Source: Phototrophicales bacterium | GTDB lineage: Bacteria; Chloroflexota; Anaerolineae; Aggregatilineales; Phototrophicaceae | Direction of reading: 5' to 3' | NCBI GenBank assembly: GCA_002794515.1 | Contig: PGTJ01000013.1 | Location: 1 to 18,450 of the forward strand | DNA: 18,450 bases | Shown: positions 1 through 6,682 of the stretch, piece by piece | Position numbering within the stretch: the stretch's first letter is position 1 | How the letters are laid out: each line of letters begins with the position of its first letter | Notes under the pieces: model-generated | Told to the model about the DNA's origin: nothing | Database searches by the model: none | The model's input: the letters and a program-made list of their open reading frames with translations, nothing else | Program-made: the position numbers and the translations under genes

Positions 1-281
1 CAGATTATTTGGTGACGAAAGGGATGCCCTTCCGCGAGGCGCATCATGTTGTGGGGCAGGTGGTCAGGTTGGCGAGTGAGCGTGGAATTGGTCTAAAACA
101 AGTGCCATTAGCCGATTTACAGCGATTATCACCCTTGTTTGGTGCCGATATTGCTGAATGGTTGACATTTGAAAAATCGGTGGCACGGCGGGCGAATTTG
201 GGTGGGACTGCCCCAGAGGCGATACGATTACAGATAGAATCGGCGAAGCGTCTCTTGATACAACAGGATGATACGCACTGA
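1..281 (+). CDS. argH: Argininosuccinate lyase, C-terminal fragment (5' end outside window)
   Basis: This is the last ~92 residues of argininosuccinate lyase, which cleaves argininosuccinate to arginine and fumarate in the cytoplasm. The frame is open from base 3 and begins DYLVTKGMPFREAHHVVG, which matches the well-known ArgH C-terminal block (DYLV.KG.PFREAH..VG). It is followed by the SPLFGADI and LGGTAPEAIR segments typical of the ArgH tail. The catalytic signature (GSSxMPQKKNP) lies upstream of the window, so activity cannot be judged. The stop is the TGA at 279-281, inside a tandem 10-nt repeat (TGATACGCAC at 269-278 and 279-288). No clear terminator follows. The next gene on this strand is the ilv leader, so argH probably ends an arginine operon. 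Confidence 0.93.
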   Translation, partial: DYLVTKGMPFREAHHVVGQVVRLASERGIGLKQVPLADLQRLSPLFGADIAEWLTFEKSVARRANLGGTAPEAIRLQIESAKRLLIQQDDTH

Positions 282-347
282 TACGCACCATTTTTAGCAA
301 CAATGCACAAAAGGGTATGGTTAACCTATATGAACTTTTGACAATCG

Positions 348-363
348 CGTGATTTTTGTCACA
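348..363. promoter_or_regulatory. CRP/FNR-like palindromic site upstream of the ilv promoter
   Basis: CGTGA-TTTTTG-TCACA matches 9 of 10 positions of the CRP-type consensus TGTGA-N6-TCACA. It ends 6 nt upstream of the proposed -35 box, so its centre is near -47 relative to the inferred transcription start. A CRP/FNR-family regulator bound here could activate the ilv promoter. The match is seen; the binding protein is inferred, and short AT-rich palindromes also arise by chance. Confidence 0.4.
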
Positions 364-369
364 AACCAG

Positions 370-396
370 TTGACAGAAGCGCAAAAGATGGATAAT
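370..396 (+). promoter_or_regulatory. Putative sigma70-type promoter of the ilv-leu operon
   Basis: A perfect -35 hexamer TTGACA (370-375) is followed after 15 nt by GATAAT (391-396). The overlapping TAATCT (393-398) gives 17-nt spacing. Transcription would start near 403, leaving about 38 nt before the leader ORF. A second TTGACA at 338-343 has no convincing -10 box at 16-18 nt. Position between argH and the attenuator supports this as the operon promoter. Confidence 0.55.
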
Positions 397-440
397 CTTA
401 TCTTGAGATTGAGAAACATAACATTGAGTGAATATCGACA

Positions 441-527
441 ATGAAACAAGCGACATCTAAGACAGTAATCTCCATCATCCTCATTAGCCTTATTGTACTC
501 GTCCTTATCATTAAGAACGAGCGTTGA
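441..527 (+). CDS. ilv operon leader peptide (28 aa, Ile/Leu/Val-rich)
   Basis: This 28-codon ORF has 14 Ile, Leu or Val residues in codons 9-24 (7 Ile, 4 Leu, 3 Val; the other two are Ser). It begins MKQATSKT and ends KNER before the TGA at 525-527. Its place, between a likely promoter and a terminator just ahead of ilvE, is that of an attenuation leader peptide. Ribosome stalling at Ile, Leu or Val codons would report shortage of the operon's own end products. The Leu codons are CTC/CTT and the Val codons GTA/GTC, whereas the neighbouring genes mostly use TTG/TTA and GTG, so stalling could be sensitised by less-used codons. A weak GAGTGA at 426-431 could be the Shine-Dalgarno sequence. The alternative, a single-pass membrane microprotein, is less likely given the paired RNA structure downstream. 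Confidence 0.85.
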   Translation: MKQATSKTVISIILISLIVLVLIIKNER

Positions 528-528
528 T

Positions 529-596
529 GCTTGGGTGGTGATTTTGTCTGATAGATAGTCGCAGATAAAGCAGAGAATAGACAAGACCTCCCAAGC
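529..596 (+). promoter_or_regulatory. Antiterminator structure of the ilv attenuator
   Basis: GCTTGGG (529-535) is the exact complement of CCCAAGC (590-596). Pairing continues past one T/T mismatch with GGT (537-539) to ACC (586-588). After a 3-nt bulge, it resumes from 543-549 (TTTGTCT) to 579-585 (AGACAAG, one G-T wobble). This alternative helix consumes the whole 5' arm of the terminator, so the two structures are mutually exclusive. Its 5' arm starts 2 nt after the leader stop codon. A ribosome stalled in the Ile/Leu/Val codons would leave it free, and a ribosome at the stop codon would mask it. The pairing was read by eye; no folding energy was calculated. Confidence 0.75.
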
Positions 597-615
597 AAGG
601 GGGGTCTTGTTTTTT
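581..615 (+). terminator. Rho-independent terminator (attenuator) before ilvE
   Basis: ACAAGACCTCCC (581-592) pairs with GGGGGGTCTTGT (599-610) to form a 12-bp stem with one G-T wobble and a 6-nt AAGCAA loop. The stem runs directly into six T residues (610-615). It lies 30 nt upstream of the ilvE start codon and 54 nt after the leader stop, so it would cut transcription before the structural genes unless the antiterminator forms first. Confidence 0.88.
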
Positions 616-644
616 ATCGATAAAACAGCATGAAAGGCAACGAC

Positions 645-1583
645 ATGAACGCAAAATATATTTGGAAGAATGGTGAGTTTATTAATTGGGAAGATGCAAC
701 GGTGCATGTCACAACTCATGCAATCCATTATGGGTCGAGTGTATTTGAGGGGATACGGGCGTATGCAACGGCGGATGGTGCGGCGGTATTTCGGTTACAT
801 GACCATACCAAACGGTTGTTAATGGGGTGCAAGATTGCCAAAATTCAACAACCCTATAGCGCAGAACAACTAGATGAGGCAATCACCGAACTCATTCGAC
901 GCAATGAACACGAAGCCTGTTATATCCGTCCTGTTGTTTTTCGCGGGGCGGGTGCATTGGGCTTAGAAGGTCGTGGACGTACCCCGACAGAGGTATTCAT
1001 CCTCACGATGGAATGGGGACGGTATTTGGGGAGCGAAGCGATTGAAAATGGTGTCGATGCCCAAGTGAGTTCATGGCGACGTGGCGCACCCGATTCAACC
1101 GCCTCTATGGCGAAGATTGGCGGGCAATATGTGAATAGCATGTTCATTTCGATGGAAGCACATGATAACGGTTATGCCGAAGGCATCGCCTTAGATGTGC
1201 ATGGATATGTGAGCGAAGGCGCTGGAGAAAATATCTTTGTGATTTATAACAATATCGTCTATACCCCCAGCATTTGGTCATCGATTTTGGCGGGCATCAC
1301 ACGCGATACGGTCATCACGTTGCTCCAAGAGGGTGGTTACGAAATTCGCTACGAGCCGATTGCCCGTGAGATGTTATATATGGCGGATGAGATTTTCTTC
1401 ACGGGGACGGCGGCAGAAATCACGCCACTCCGTTCGATTGATAAGCTCCCTGTGGGTGATGGCAAACGAGGCAAAATCACCAAAGAGATTCAAGACCAAT
1501 TCTTTGGCATTACCAGTGGCAAATTGCCAGATAGACACGGATGGTTGACATACGTGCAACAAAAAACGCCAGTGGGCGATTAG
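645..1583 (+). CDS. ilvE: Branched-chain amino acid aminotransferase
   Basis: A 312-residue class IV PLP aminotransferase that transfers an amino group from glutamate to the 2-oxoacids of Val, Ile and Leu, the last step of all three pathways. The N-terminus (NAKYIWKNGEF), HYGSSVFEGIRAY and the YIRPVVFRG block are diagnostic. The likely PLP lysine is K157 in MAKIGGQYVNS, and the GAGENIF and FFTGTAAEITP segments line the cofactor site. Length matches the family (about 300-310). I chose ATG 645 because AAAGG at 633-637 sits 7 nt upstream. ATG 630 would add five residues but lacks a Shine-Dalgarno sequence and lies close to the terminator. It is the first structural gene after the attenuator, followed by ilvB after 47 nt. 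Confidence 0.95.
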   Translation: MNAKYIWKNGEFINWEDATVHVTTHAIHYGSSVFEGIRAYATADGAAVFRLHDHTKRLLMGCKIAKIQQPYSAEQLDEAITELIRRNEHEACYIRPVVFRGAGALGLEGRGRTPTEVFILTMEWGRYLGSEAIENGVDAQVSSWRRGAPDSTASMAKIGGQYVNSMFISMEAHDNGYAEGIALDVHGYVSEGAGENIFVIYNNIVYTPSIWSSILAGITRDTVITLLQEGGYEIRYEPIAREMLYMADEIFFTGTAAEITPLRSIDKLPVGDGKRGKITKEIQDQFFGITSGKLPDRHGWLTYVQQKTPVGD

Positions 1584-1630
1584 TGATGTGATGAAATACC
1601 TTTGTTAATGCGATAAGGAGCAGATGCAAT

Positions 1631-3334
1631 ATGTTACTCAGTGGTTCAGAAATTGTGATGGAATGCTTATTACGCGAAGGCGTGGATGTGATTTTTGGGT
1701 ATCCGGGCGGGGCGATTTTGCCCACATACGATGCCATGACCAAGTATCCACAAATTCATCATGTGTTGGTGCGTCATGAACAAGGCGCATCGCATATGGC
1801 GGATGGTTATGCGCGTGCAACGGGGCGTGTGGGTGTGTGTATCGCCACCAGTGGACCGGGCGCGACCAATTTGGTGACTGGTTTGGCAACTGCCATGATG
1901 GATTCTGTGCCGATTGTGGCGATTACGGGTCAAGTCCCACGCGCCGCCATCGGCACAGATGCTTTTCAAGAAACAGATGTAACAGGCGTAACCATCCCTG
2001 TGACAAAGCATAACTATCTCATTTCTGATATTCACGAATTGGCATATTGCATCAAAGAGGCTTTTTATATCGCCCGCACAGGCAGACCAGGACCCGTTCT
2101 GATTGATATTCCGAAAGATGTGCAGAACGAAAAAATCGAATTCGTCTATCCCGAAGGCGAAATCCGCCTGCCGGGGTATCGCCCACCGACCGCCGCCAAT
2201 GAGAGTGATGTGTTTGCGGCGCGAGAACTTATCAACAAAGCGCAACGACCGATTATTTTGGCAGGACATGGCATTATCATGTCGGGCGCGGTGCAGGAAT
2301 TGCGCGAACTATCTGAGCGGGCGCAAATCCCTGTATCTTTAACACTATTAGGCAAGGGTGCAATGCCCGAAGACCATCCACTGTGTATCGGTATGATGGG
2401 GATGCACGGCAATGCCGCCAGTAATCATGCGATTCAAGAATCGGATTTGATCATTGCCTTGGGGATGCGTTTTGATGACCGTGTGACGGGCAACCTCAAG
2501 ACATATGCACCACATGCCAAGAAAATCCATGTGGATATAGACCCCTCTGAATTGAATAAAAATGTGAAGGTTGATGTGGGCATTGCAGGTGATTTACGCA
2601 CGGTTATCGCCCAAATTTTGCCCGGTGTTGAGGGGAATACGCATCCCGATTGGTTGAATCGGATTCGAGATTGGCAAGAAGATTCGAGTGAGCGCGATAT
2701 TCTTTATAACTACGAAGGCAATACCCTCATTGCCGCACAGGTTATCAATGATTTATGGAAATATACAAATGGCGAGGCAATTACGGTGACGGATGTTGGT
2801 CAACATCAAATGATCGAAGCACAATATTATCCACATCGGCGACCCGCGACTCTGTTGACCAGTGGTGGGCTGGGGACGATGGGCTTCGGCTTCCCTGCGG
2901 CGATTGGCGCAAAATTTGGTCGACCAGATGAACCTGTTTGGGCGATTGTGGGGGATGGTGGCTTTCAGATGACCATGTGCGAGATGGCAACAGCTGTTCA
3001 AGAAAATGTGGATGTCAAGATTGCCATCATCAACAATGGATTTTTGGGCATGGTGCGTCAATGGCAGGAATTTTTCTATGAAGAGCGGTATCATGCCACG
3101 CCGATGGTGAACCCCGATTTCTGCAAATTGGCAGAAGCATTTGGGATGCCCAGTATGCGTGTGACCAGTCGTGACCAGATTCAGGGTGCGGTGGAATTTG
3201 CTAATAGCCATAAAGGACCCGTGTTGATTGAATTTGTGGTCGAGAAAGAAGAAATTGTGTATCCGATGGTGCCAGCAGGCGCAGATTTAGATAAGATGAT
3301 TCGTCGTCCGAAAAAAGGTGAAAAACAATCATGA
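1631..3334 (+). CDS. ilvB: Acetolactate synthase, large (catalytic) subunit
   Basis: A 567-residue TPP-dependent enzyme that condenses two pyruvates to 2-acetolactate (Val/Leu) or pyruvate plus 2-oxobutyrate to 2-aceto-2-hydroxybutyrate (Ile). The three TPP-enzyme domains are visible. The N-terminal pyrimidine domain has FGYPGGAILP and the catalytic Glu E50 in RHEQGASHMADGYAR. The middle FAD-type domain spans about 190-340. The C-terminal pyrophosphate domain carries GDGGFQ at 441-446 and NN at 468-469, placing D442 and N469 as Mg2+ ligands. RQWQEFFYEERYH fits an anabolic AHAS rather than a catabolic ALS. TAAGGAG at 1614-1620 precedes ATG 1631 by 10 nt. The stop overlaps the ilvN start by 4 nt (ATGA), as expected for subunits made in fixed ratio. 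Confidence 0.97.
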   Translation: MLLSGSEIVMECLLREGVDVIFGYPGGAILPTYDAMTKYPQIHHVLVRHEQGASHMADGYARATGRVGVCIATSGPGATNLVTGLATAMMDSVPIVAITGQVPRAAIGTDAFQETDVTGVTIPVTKHNYLISDIHELAYCIKEAFYIARTGRPGPVLIDIPKDVQNEKIEFVYPEGEIRLPGYRPPTAANESDVFAARELINKAQRPIILAGHGIIMSGAVQELRELSERAQIPVSLTLLGKGAMPEDHPLCIGMMGMHGNAASNHAIQESDLIIALGMRFDDRVTGNLKTYAPHAKKIHVDIDPSELNKNVKVDVGIAGDLRTVIAQILPGVEGNTHPDWLNRIRDWQEDSSERDILYNYEGNTLIAAQVINDLWKYTNGEAITVTDVGQHQMIEAQYYPHRRPATLLTSGGLGTMGFGFPAAIGAKFGRPDEPVWAIVGDGGFQMTMCEMATAVQENVDVKIAIINNGFLGMVRQWQEFFYEERYHATPMVNPDFCKLAEAFGMPSMRVTSRDQIQGAVEFANSHKGPVLIEFVVEKEEIVYPMVPAGADLDKMIRRPKKGEKQS

Positions 3335-3900
3335 ACAACAATAACCCCTCTAAACAAGTTGTGGTGGCATTGGTCGAGAATAAACCGGGTGTTTTGAACC
3401 GTGTTGCCAGCCTGTTTCGCAGGCGCAATTATAATGTAGATAGCCTCACAGTGGGACGTACGCATAAAAGACATGTTTCGCGCATGACGATTGTGGTCGA
3501 TGTGGCGCGGACGGATGTACGCCAGATTGTGGCGAATTTATATAAGCTGGTCAATGTGATTGATGTGAAGGCGCTCACAGGCGAACCACATGTGAGCCGA
3601 GATTTAGCGCTCATCAAAGTTCGTACCGATGATGTGGAATCGCGCAATGCCGTGACCGAAGTGTGTGATCGTTATCCTGCACGAATTGTGGATATTGGCA
3701 CAAAATATGCTATTGTCGAGATCACCGCACAAGAGGATTTGGTTGAGCATTTGATTGATGAATTGCGTCCCATTGGTATTGTCGAACTCGTCCGCACAGG
3801 TGTTGTGGCGATGGGACGTGGTGTCCGCATTTTGGATACCGATTATGAGCCTGTGAATCATCATCAGACAACAGGCGACTTAGAACGCTACGGCGTATAA
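3331..3900 (+). CDS. ilvN: Acetolactate synthase, small (regulatory) subunit
   Basis: A 189-residue regulatory subunit that activates the IlvB catalytic subunit and usually confers valine feedback inhibition. An N-terminal ACT domain (about residues 8-80) contains VENKPGVLNRVASLFRRRNYNVDSLTVG, here seen as ENKPGVLNRV plus NYNVDSLTVG, the conserved valine-site region of IlvN/IlvH. The C-terminal ACT-like domain (about 85-165) includes ALIKVR and VELVRTGVVAMGRG. Length is typical of the long IlvN/IlvH form (160-190). The start ATG overlaps the ilvB stop, so translation is probably coupled. An 89-nt gap with a strong hairpin separates it from ilvC. Whether this protein is valine-sensitive cannot be told from sequence alone. 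Confidence 0.95.
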   Translation: MNNNNPSKQVVVALVENKPGVLNRVASLFRRRNYNVDSLTVGRTHKRHVSRMTIVVDVARTDVRQIVANLYKLVNVIDVKALTGEPHVSRDLALIKVRTDDVESRNAVTEVCDRYPARIVDIGTKYAIVEITAQEDLVEHLIDELRPIGIVELVRTGVVAMGRGVRILDTDYEPVNHHQTTGDLERYGV

Positions 3901-3915
3901 ATATGGTGTTTGGCT

Positions 3916-3944
3916 TGGGATGAGTTATGCAAGCACTCATCCCA
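3916..3944 (+). repeat. Strong hairpin between ilvN and ilvC, no U-tract
   Basis: TGGGATGAGT (3916-3925) and ACTCATCCCA (3935-3944) are perfect 10-nt inverted repeats around a 9-nt loop. The following bases (GATAAACCGA) contain no T-run, so it does not look like an intrinsic terminator. It could be an RNA-processing or stability element that separates ilvBN from ilvC expression, or a protein-binding palindrome. Confidence 0.75.
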
Positions 3945-3989
3945 GATAAACCGATTTAACCGATATGACAACAGAGGGAAAACGCAACA

Positions 3990-5000
3990 ATGGCAAAACT
4001 TTTTTATGACAATGATGCAGATTTGTCGCTCCTGAATGGCAAGACATTGGCGGTGATTGGCTATGGCAGTCAGGGACATGCACATGCGTTAAATGCAAAA
4101 GATAGTGGTGTGAAGGTCGTTATTGGGTTGCATGAGGGCAGTAAGAGCCGTGCAAAAGCGCAAGCCGATGGTCTTGAAGTATATACGGTGGCGGATGCGA
4201 CAAAAATCGCCGATATTATCATGATACTCACACCCGATACCAATCAGGCAGAGGTGTATGCTGAACACATTGCTCCCAATCTAAAAGCAGGGACGATGTT
4301 GATGTTTGCACATGGGTTTAATATCCATTTCAAGCAAATTGTGCCACCTGCCAATGTGGATGTGACGATGATTGCGCCCAAGGGACCGGGGCATCGTTTG
4401 CGCGAAGTTTATACCGAAGGGGCAGGCATCCCTGGGCTTATTGCCGTAGCACAAGATGCCACAGGTAACGCCTGGGCATTGGCGATGGCGTATGCAAAGG
4501 CGATTGGATGCACACGCGCAGGGGTCATTGAGACGACATTCAAAGAAGAGACCGAGACCGATTTATTCGGTGAACAGGCGGTCTTGTGTGGTGGTGTGAC
4601 GGCGCTGGTACGTGCCAGTTTCGAGACATTGGTCAAGGCAGGGTATCAGCCAGAAATCGCCTATTTTGAGTGTATGCACGAACTCAAACTGATTGTCGAT
4701 TTATTGTATCAGGGTGGTCTGAGCTACATGTGGTACAGTGTGAGCGATACGGCTGAATATGGTGGTTATGTGACGGGTGACTTGATTGAAGGACTGGTCA
4801 AAGAAGAGATGGCAGGGGTATTGCAACGGATTCAAGATGGCACATTTGCTAATAATTGGATTGCCGAGAATAAGGCAGGTCGTCCGAACTTTAAGCCACG
4901 TCGTGCCAGCGAACACGATTTATTAATCGAAAAAGTTGGCGCAGATTTACGCGATATGATGACCTTTTTGAACGCGAAAAAAATCAAACAGACCGAATAA
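3990..5000 (+). CDS. ilvC: Ketol-acid reductoisomerase, class I (short form)
   Basis: A 336-residue Mg2+-dependent enzyme that isomerises and reduces acetolactate or acetohydroxybutyrate to the dihydroxyacids of Val/Leu and Ile, normally with NADPH. The N-terminal Rossmann domain carries GYGSQG at 24-29, and FAHGF supplies the conserved H108. The C-terminal knotted domain has the metal ligands D191 and E195 (TDLFGEQ) and E227 and E231 (YFECMHELK). Length matches class I enzymes. In the cofactor loop GLHEGSKSRAKA, the Arg that I recall as common in GLREGS is His (H48), while the Ser/Lys residues associated with phosphate binding remain. GAGGGA at 3974-3979 precedes the ATG by 10 nt. The product would feed IlvD, which is not in this cluster. 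Confidence 0.97.
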   Translation: MAKLFYDNDADLSLLNGKTLAVIGYGSQGHAHALNAKDSGVKVVIGLHEGSKSRAKAQADGLEVYTVADATKIADIIMILTPDTNQAEVYAEHIAPNLKAGTMLMFAHGFNIHFKQIVPPANVDVTMIAPKGPGHRLREVYTEGAGIPGLIAVAQDATGNAWALAMAYAKAIGCTRAGVIETTFKEETETDLFGEQAVLCGGVTALVRASFETLVKAGYQPEIAYFECMHELKLIVDLLYQGGLSYMWYSVSDTAEYGGYVTGDLIEGLVKEEMAGVLQRIQDGTFANNWIAENKAGRPNFKPRRASEHDLLIEKVGADLRDMMTFLNAKKIKQTE

Positions 5001-5029
5001 TACATCACCAGATTTGGAGGGATGGCGCA

Positions 5030-6640
5030 ATGACACGACGAGTATATGACCCCAACCGCGTATTGATTTTCGACACGACTTTACGGGATGGTGAACAAAG
5101 CCCAGGTGCAACCTTGACCAGTGCCGAAAAATTAGAAATTGCACGGCAATTGGCGCGGTTGGGGGTAGATATTATCGAGGCGGGATTTCCCGCCGCATCG
5201 CCTGATGATTTGGCGGCGGTGCAACGAATCGCACGCGAGGTCGGTGGAGAAGAGAATTCGCCAACGATTTGTGGGTTGGCACGCGCTGTTGAAGGCGATA
5301 TTTTGAAATGCTGGGAAGGCGTGAAAGATGCCAAGCACCCCCGTATTCACACCTTTTTGGGGACATCGGATATTCATCTCAAATATCAAACAGGGCTATC
5401 ACGCGAACAGGCGCTGGAAGTCATCCGTAAATCGGTGACATTAGCCCGTAGCTTATGTGATGATGTCGAATTCAGCCCGATGGATGCTGGGCGCACAGAT
5501 ATCGAATTTCTCATCCAAGTTTGTGCATTGGCAGTAGAATGTGGCGCGACCACGTTGAATATCCCCGATACAGTCGGATATGTTGCCCCAGAAGAATGGC
5601 GCGAGACAATCGCCACGCTCATCGCCGAGACACCCGGTGCTGGTGTGGGCAGTGGGGTGATATGGTCTGTGCATTGTCATAATGATTTGGGCTTGGCGAC
5701 CGCCAATACCTTAGCGGGTGTTTTGGCGGGTGCTAGACAAGTCGAAGTGACCATCAATGGCATTGGTGAACGTGCAGGCAATACTAGCCTCGAAGAAGTT
5801 GTCATGGCATTGCATACCCGTCCACAATTTTATGGATTGCACACGGGCATCAATACCCCAGAAATCATGAAAACCAGTCGCATGGTGAGCAATTATACGG
5901 GCATGATGGTACAGCCCAATAAAGCCATCGTTGGGGCGAATGCCTTTGCCCATGAAGCGGGCATTCATCAAGATGGTGTCTTGAAGCATCATAGCACTTA
6001 TGAAATTATGACCCCCGAAACAGTGGGCTTATCGCAAAGCCGTTTGGTGTTGGGCAAGCATAGTGGACGGCACGCCCTCAAGGTTCGACTGAGCGAATTG
6101 GGGTATGAAGTCGATGGAGATGCGTTAAATCAGGTTTTTGCGCGGTTCAAAGATTTAGCCGATGCCAAGAAAAATGTCACGGATGCCGATTTAGAAGCCC
6201 TGATGGCGGATGAATTCAACAAGCCACAAGAAATTTTCAGTTTGGTGGATATGCAAGTGGTTTGTGGCACGATGGGTATGCCAACGGCAACGATTAAATT
6301 GCGGAATGCCAAAAATGAAGAATTGGTTCATGCGGCGATAGGCGTGGGTCCTGTTGATGCCTCTTATAAAGCGATTGACGAATTGGTCAAAGCCCCAGCG
6401 AGTGTATTGGTCGAGTATGCAGTGCATAGTGTCACCGAAGGTATTGATGCGCTCGGCGAGGTGACGGTTCGTATTGAGGCGAATGGCAAGACTTTTGGTG
6501 GATATGGAGCAGATGGTGATATTGTTGTGGCGAGCGCAAAGGCATATCTGGTGGCGATTAATCGCATGTTGGTGGCGTTTGGATATGAAGATATGAAGCC
6601 AGAAGGTGAAGCGGCAACTGTGAATTTGGCGCGGAATTGA
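5030..6640 (+). CDS. leuA: 2-isopropylmalate synthase
   Basis: A 536-residue enzyme that condenses acetyl-CoA with 2-oxoisovalerate, the committed step of leucine synthesis. The HMGL-like TIM barrel starts with FDTTLRDGEQSPGATL (R19, D20). Metal ligands are H215 and H217 in VHCHNDLG, and GERAGNTSLEEVV supplies N251. HEAGIHQDG and LGKHSGRHAL mark the second half of the barrel and linker. Residues about 400-525 form the LeuA dimer/allosteric domain (FSLVDMQVVCGTMGMPTA, GYGADGDIVVASAKAYL), where leucine feedback acts in the family. Length and motifs separate it from CimA, which is encoded later in the same operon. GGAGGG at 5016-5021 precedes the ATG. It follows ilvC by 29 nt. Confidence 0.96.
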   Translation: MTRRVYDPNRVLIFDTTLRDGEQSPGATLTSAEKLEIARQLARLGVDIIEAGFPAASPDDLAAVQRIAREVGGEENSPTICGLARAVEGDILKCWEGVKDAKHPRIHTFLGTSDIHLKYQTGLSREQALEVIRKSVTLARSLCDDVEFSPMDAGRTDIEFLIQVCALAVECGATTLNIPDTVGYVAPEEWRETIATLIAETPGAGVGSGVIWSVHCHNDLGLATANTLAGVLAGARQVEVTINGIGERAGNTSLEEVVMALHTRPQFYGLHTGINTPEIMKTSRMVSNYTGMMVQPNKAIVGANAFAHEAGIHQDGVLKHHSTYEIMTPETVGLSQSRLVLGKHSGRHALKVRLSELGYEVDGDALNQVFARFKDLADAKKNVTDADLEALMADEFNKPQEIFSLVDMQVVCGTMGMPTATIKLRNAKNEELVHAAIGVGPVDASYKAIDELVKAPASVLVEYAVHSVTEGIDALGEVTVRIEANGKTFGGYGADGDIVVASAKAYLVAINRMLVAFGYEDMKPEGEAATVNLARN

Positions 6641-6682
6641 TCATTTGTATTGTATTCATCTGGATATGAGGGAAATAAGGTA

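Noticed and set aside
269..288. Tandem repeat TGATACGCAC x2 at the argH stop
   Set aside because: Only two copies of 10 nt, with no further structure. Noted in the argH entry but not treated as a functional repeat.
319..326. GGTTAACC palindrome upstream of the promoter as an operator
   Set aside because: Eight bases of symmetry are expected by chance in a window of this size, and no known regulator motif fits.
338..343. Second TTGACA as the -35 of the ilv promoter
   Set aside because: At 16-18 nt downstream (around 360-367) there is no -10-like hexamer. The TTGACA at 370-375 has a better partner.
441..527. Leader ORF as a functional membrane microprotein
   Set aside because: The hydrophobic run with flanking Lys/Arg could span a membrane. 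However, its match to the operon end products and its placement before an antiterminator/terminator pair make attenuation the simpler reading.
282..644. Possible T-box riboswitch in the ilv leader
   Set aside because: No T-box sequence (AGGGTGG.ACCGCG type) or specifier-loop architecture is seen. The terminator/antiterminator pair is fully explained by the leader-peptide model.
1670..2269. 199-residue antisense open frame across ilvB
   Set aside because: It lies opposite the conserved acetolactate synthase frame, has a low-complexity His/Arg-rich translation and no ribosome site. It is a shadow of ilvB.
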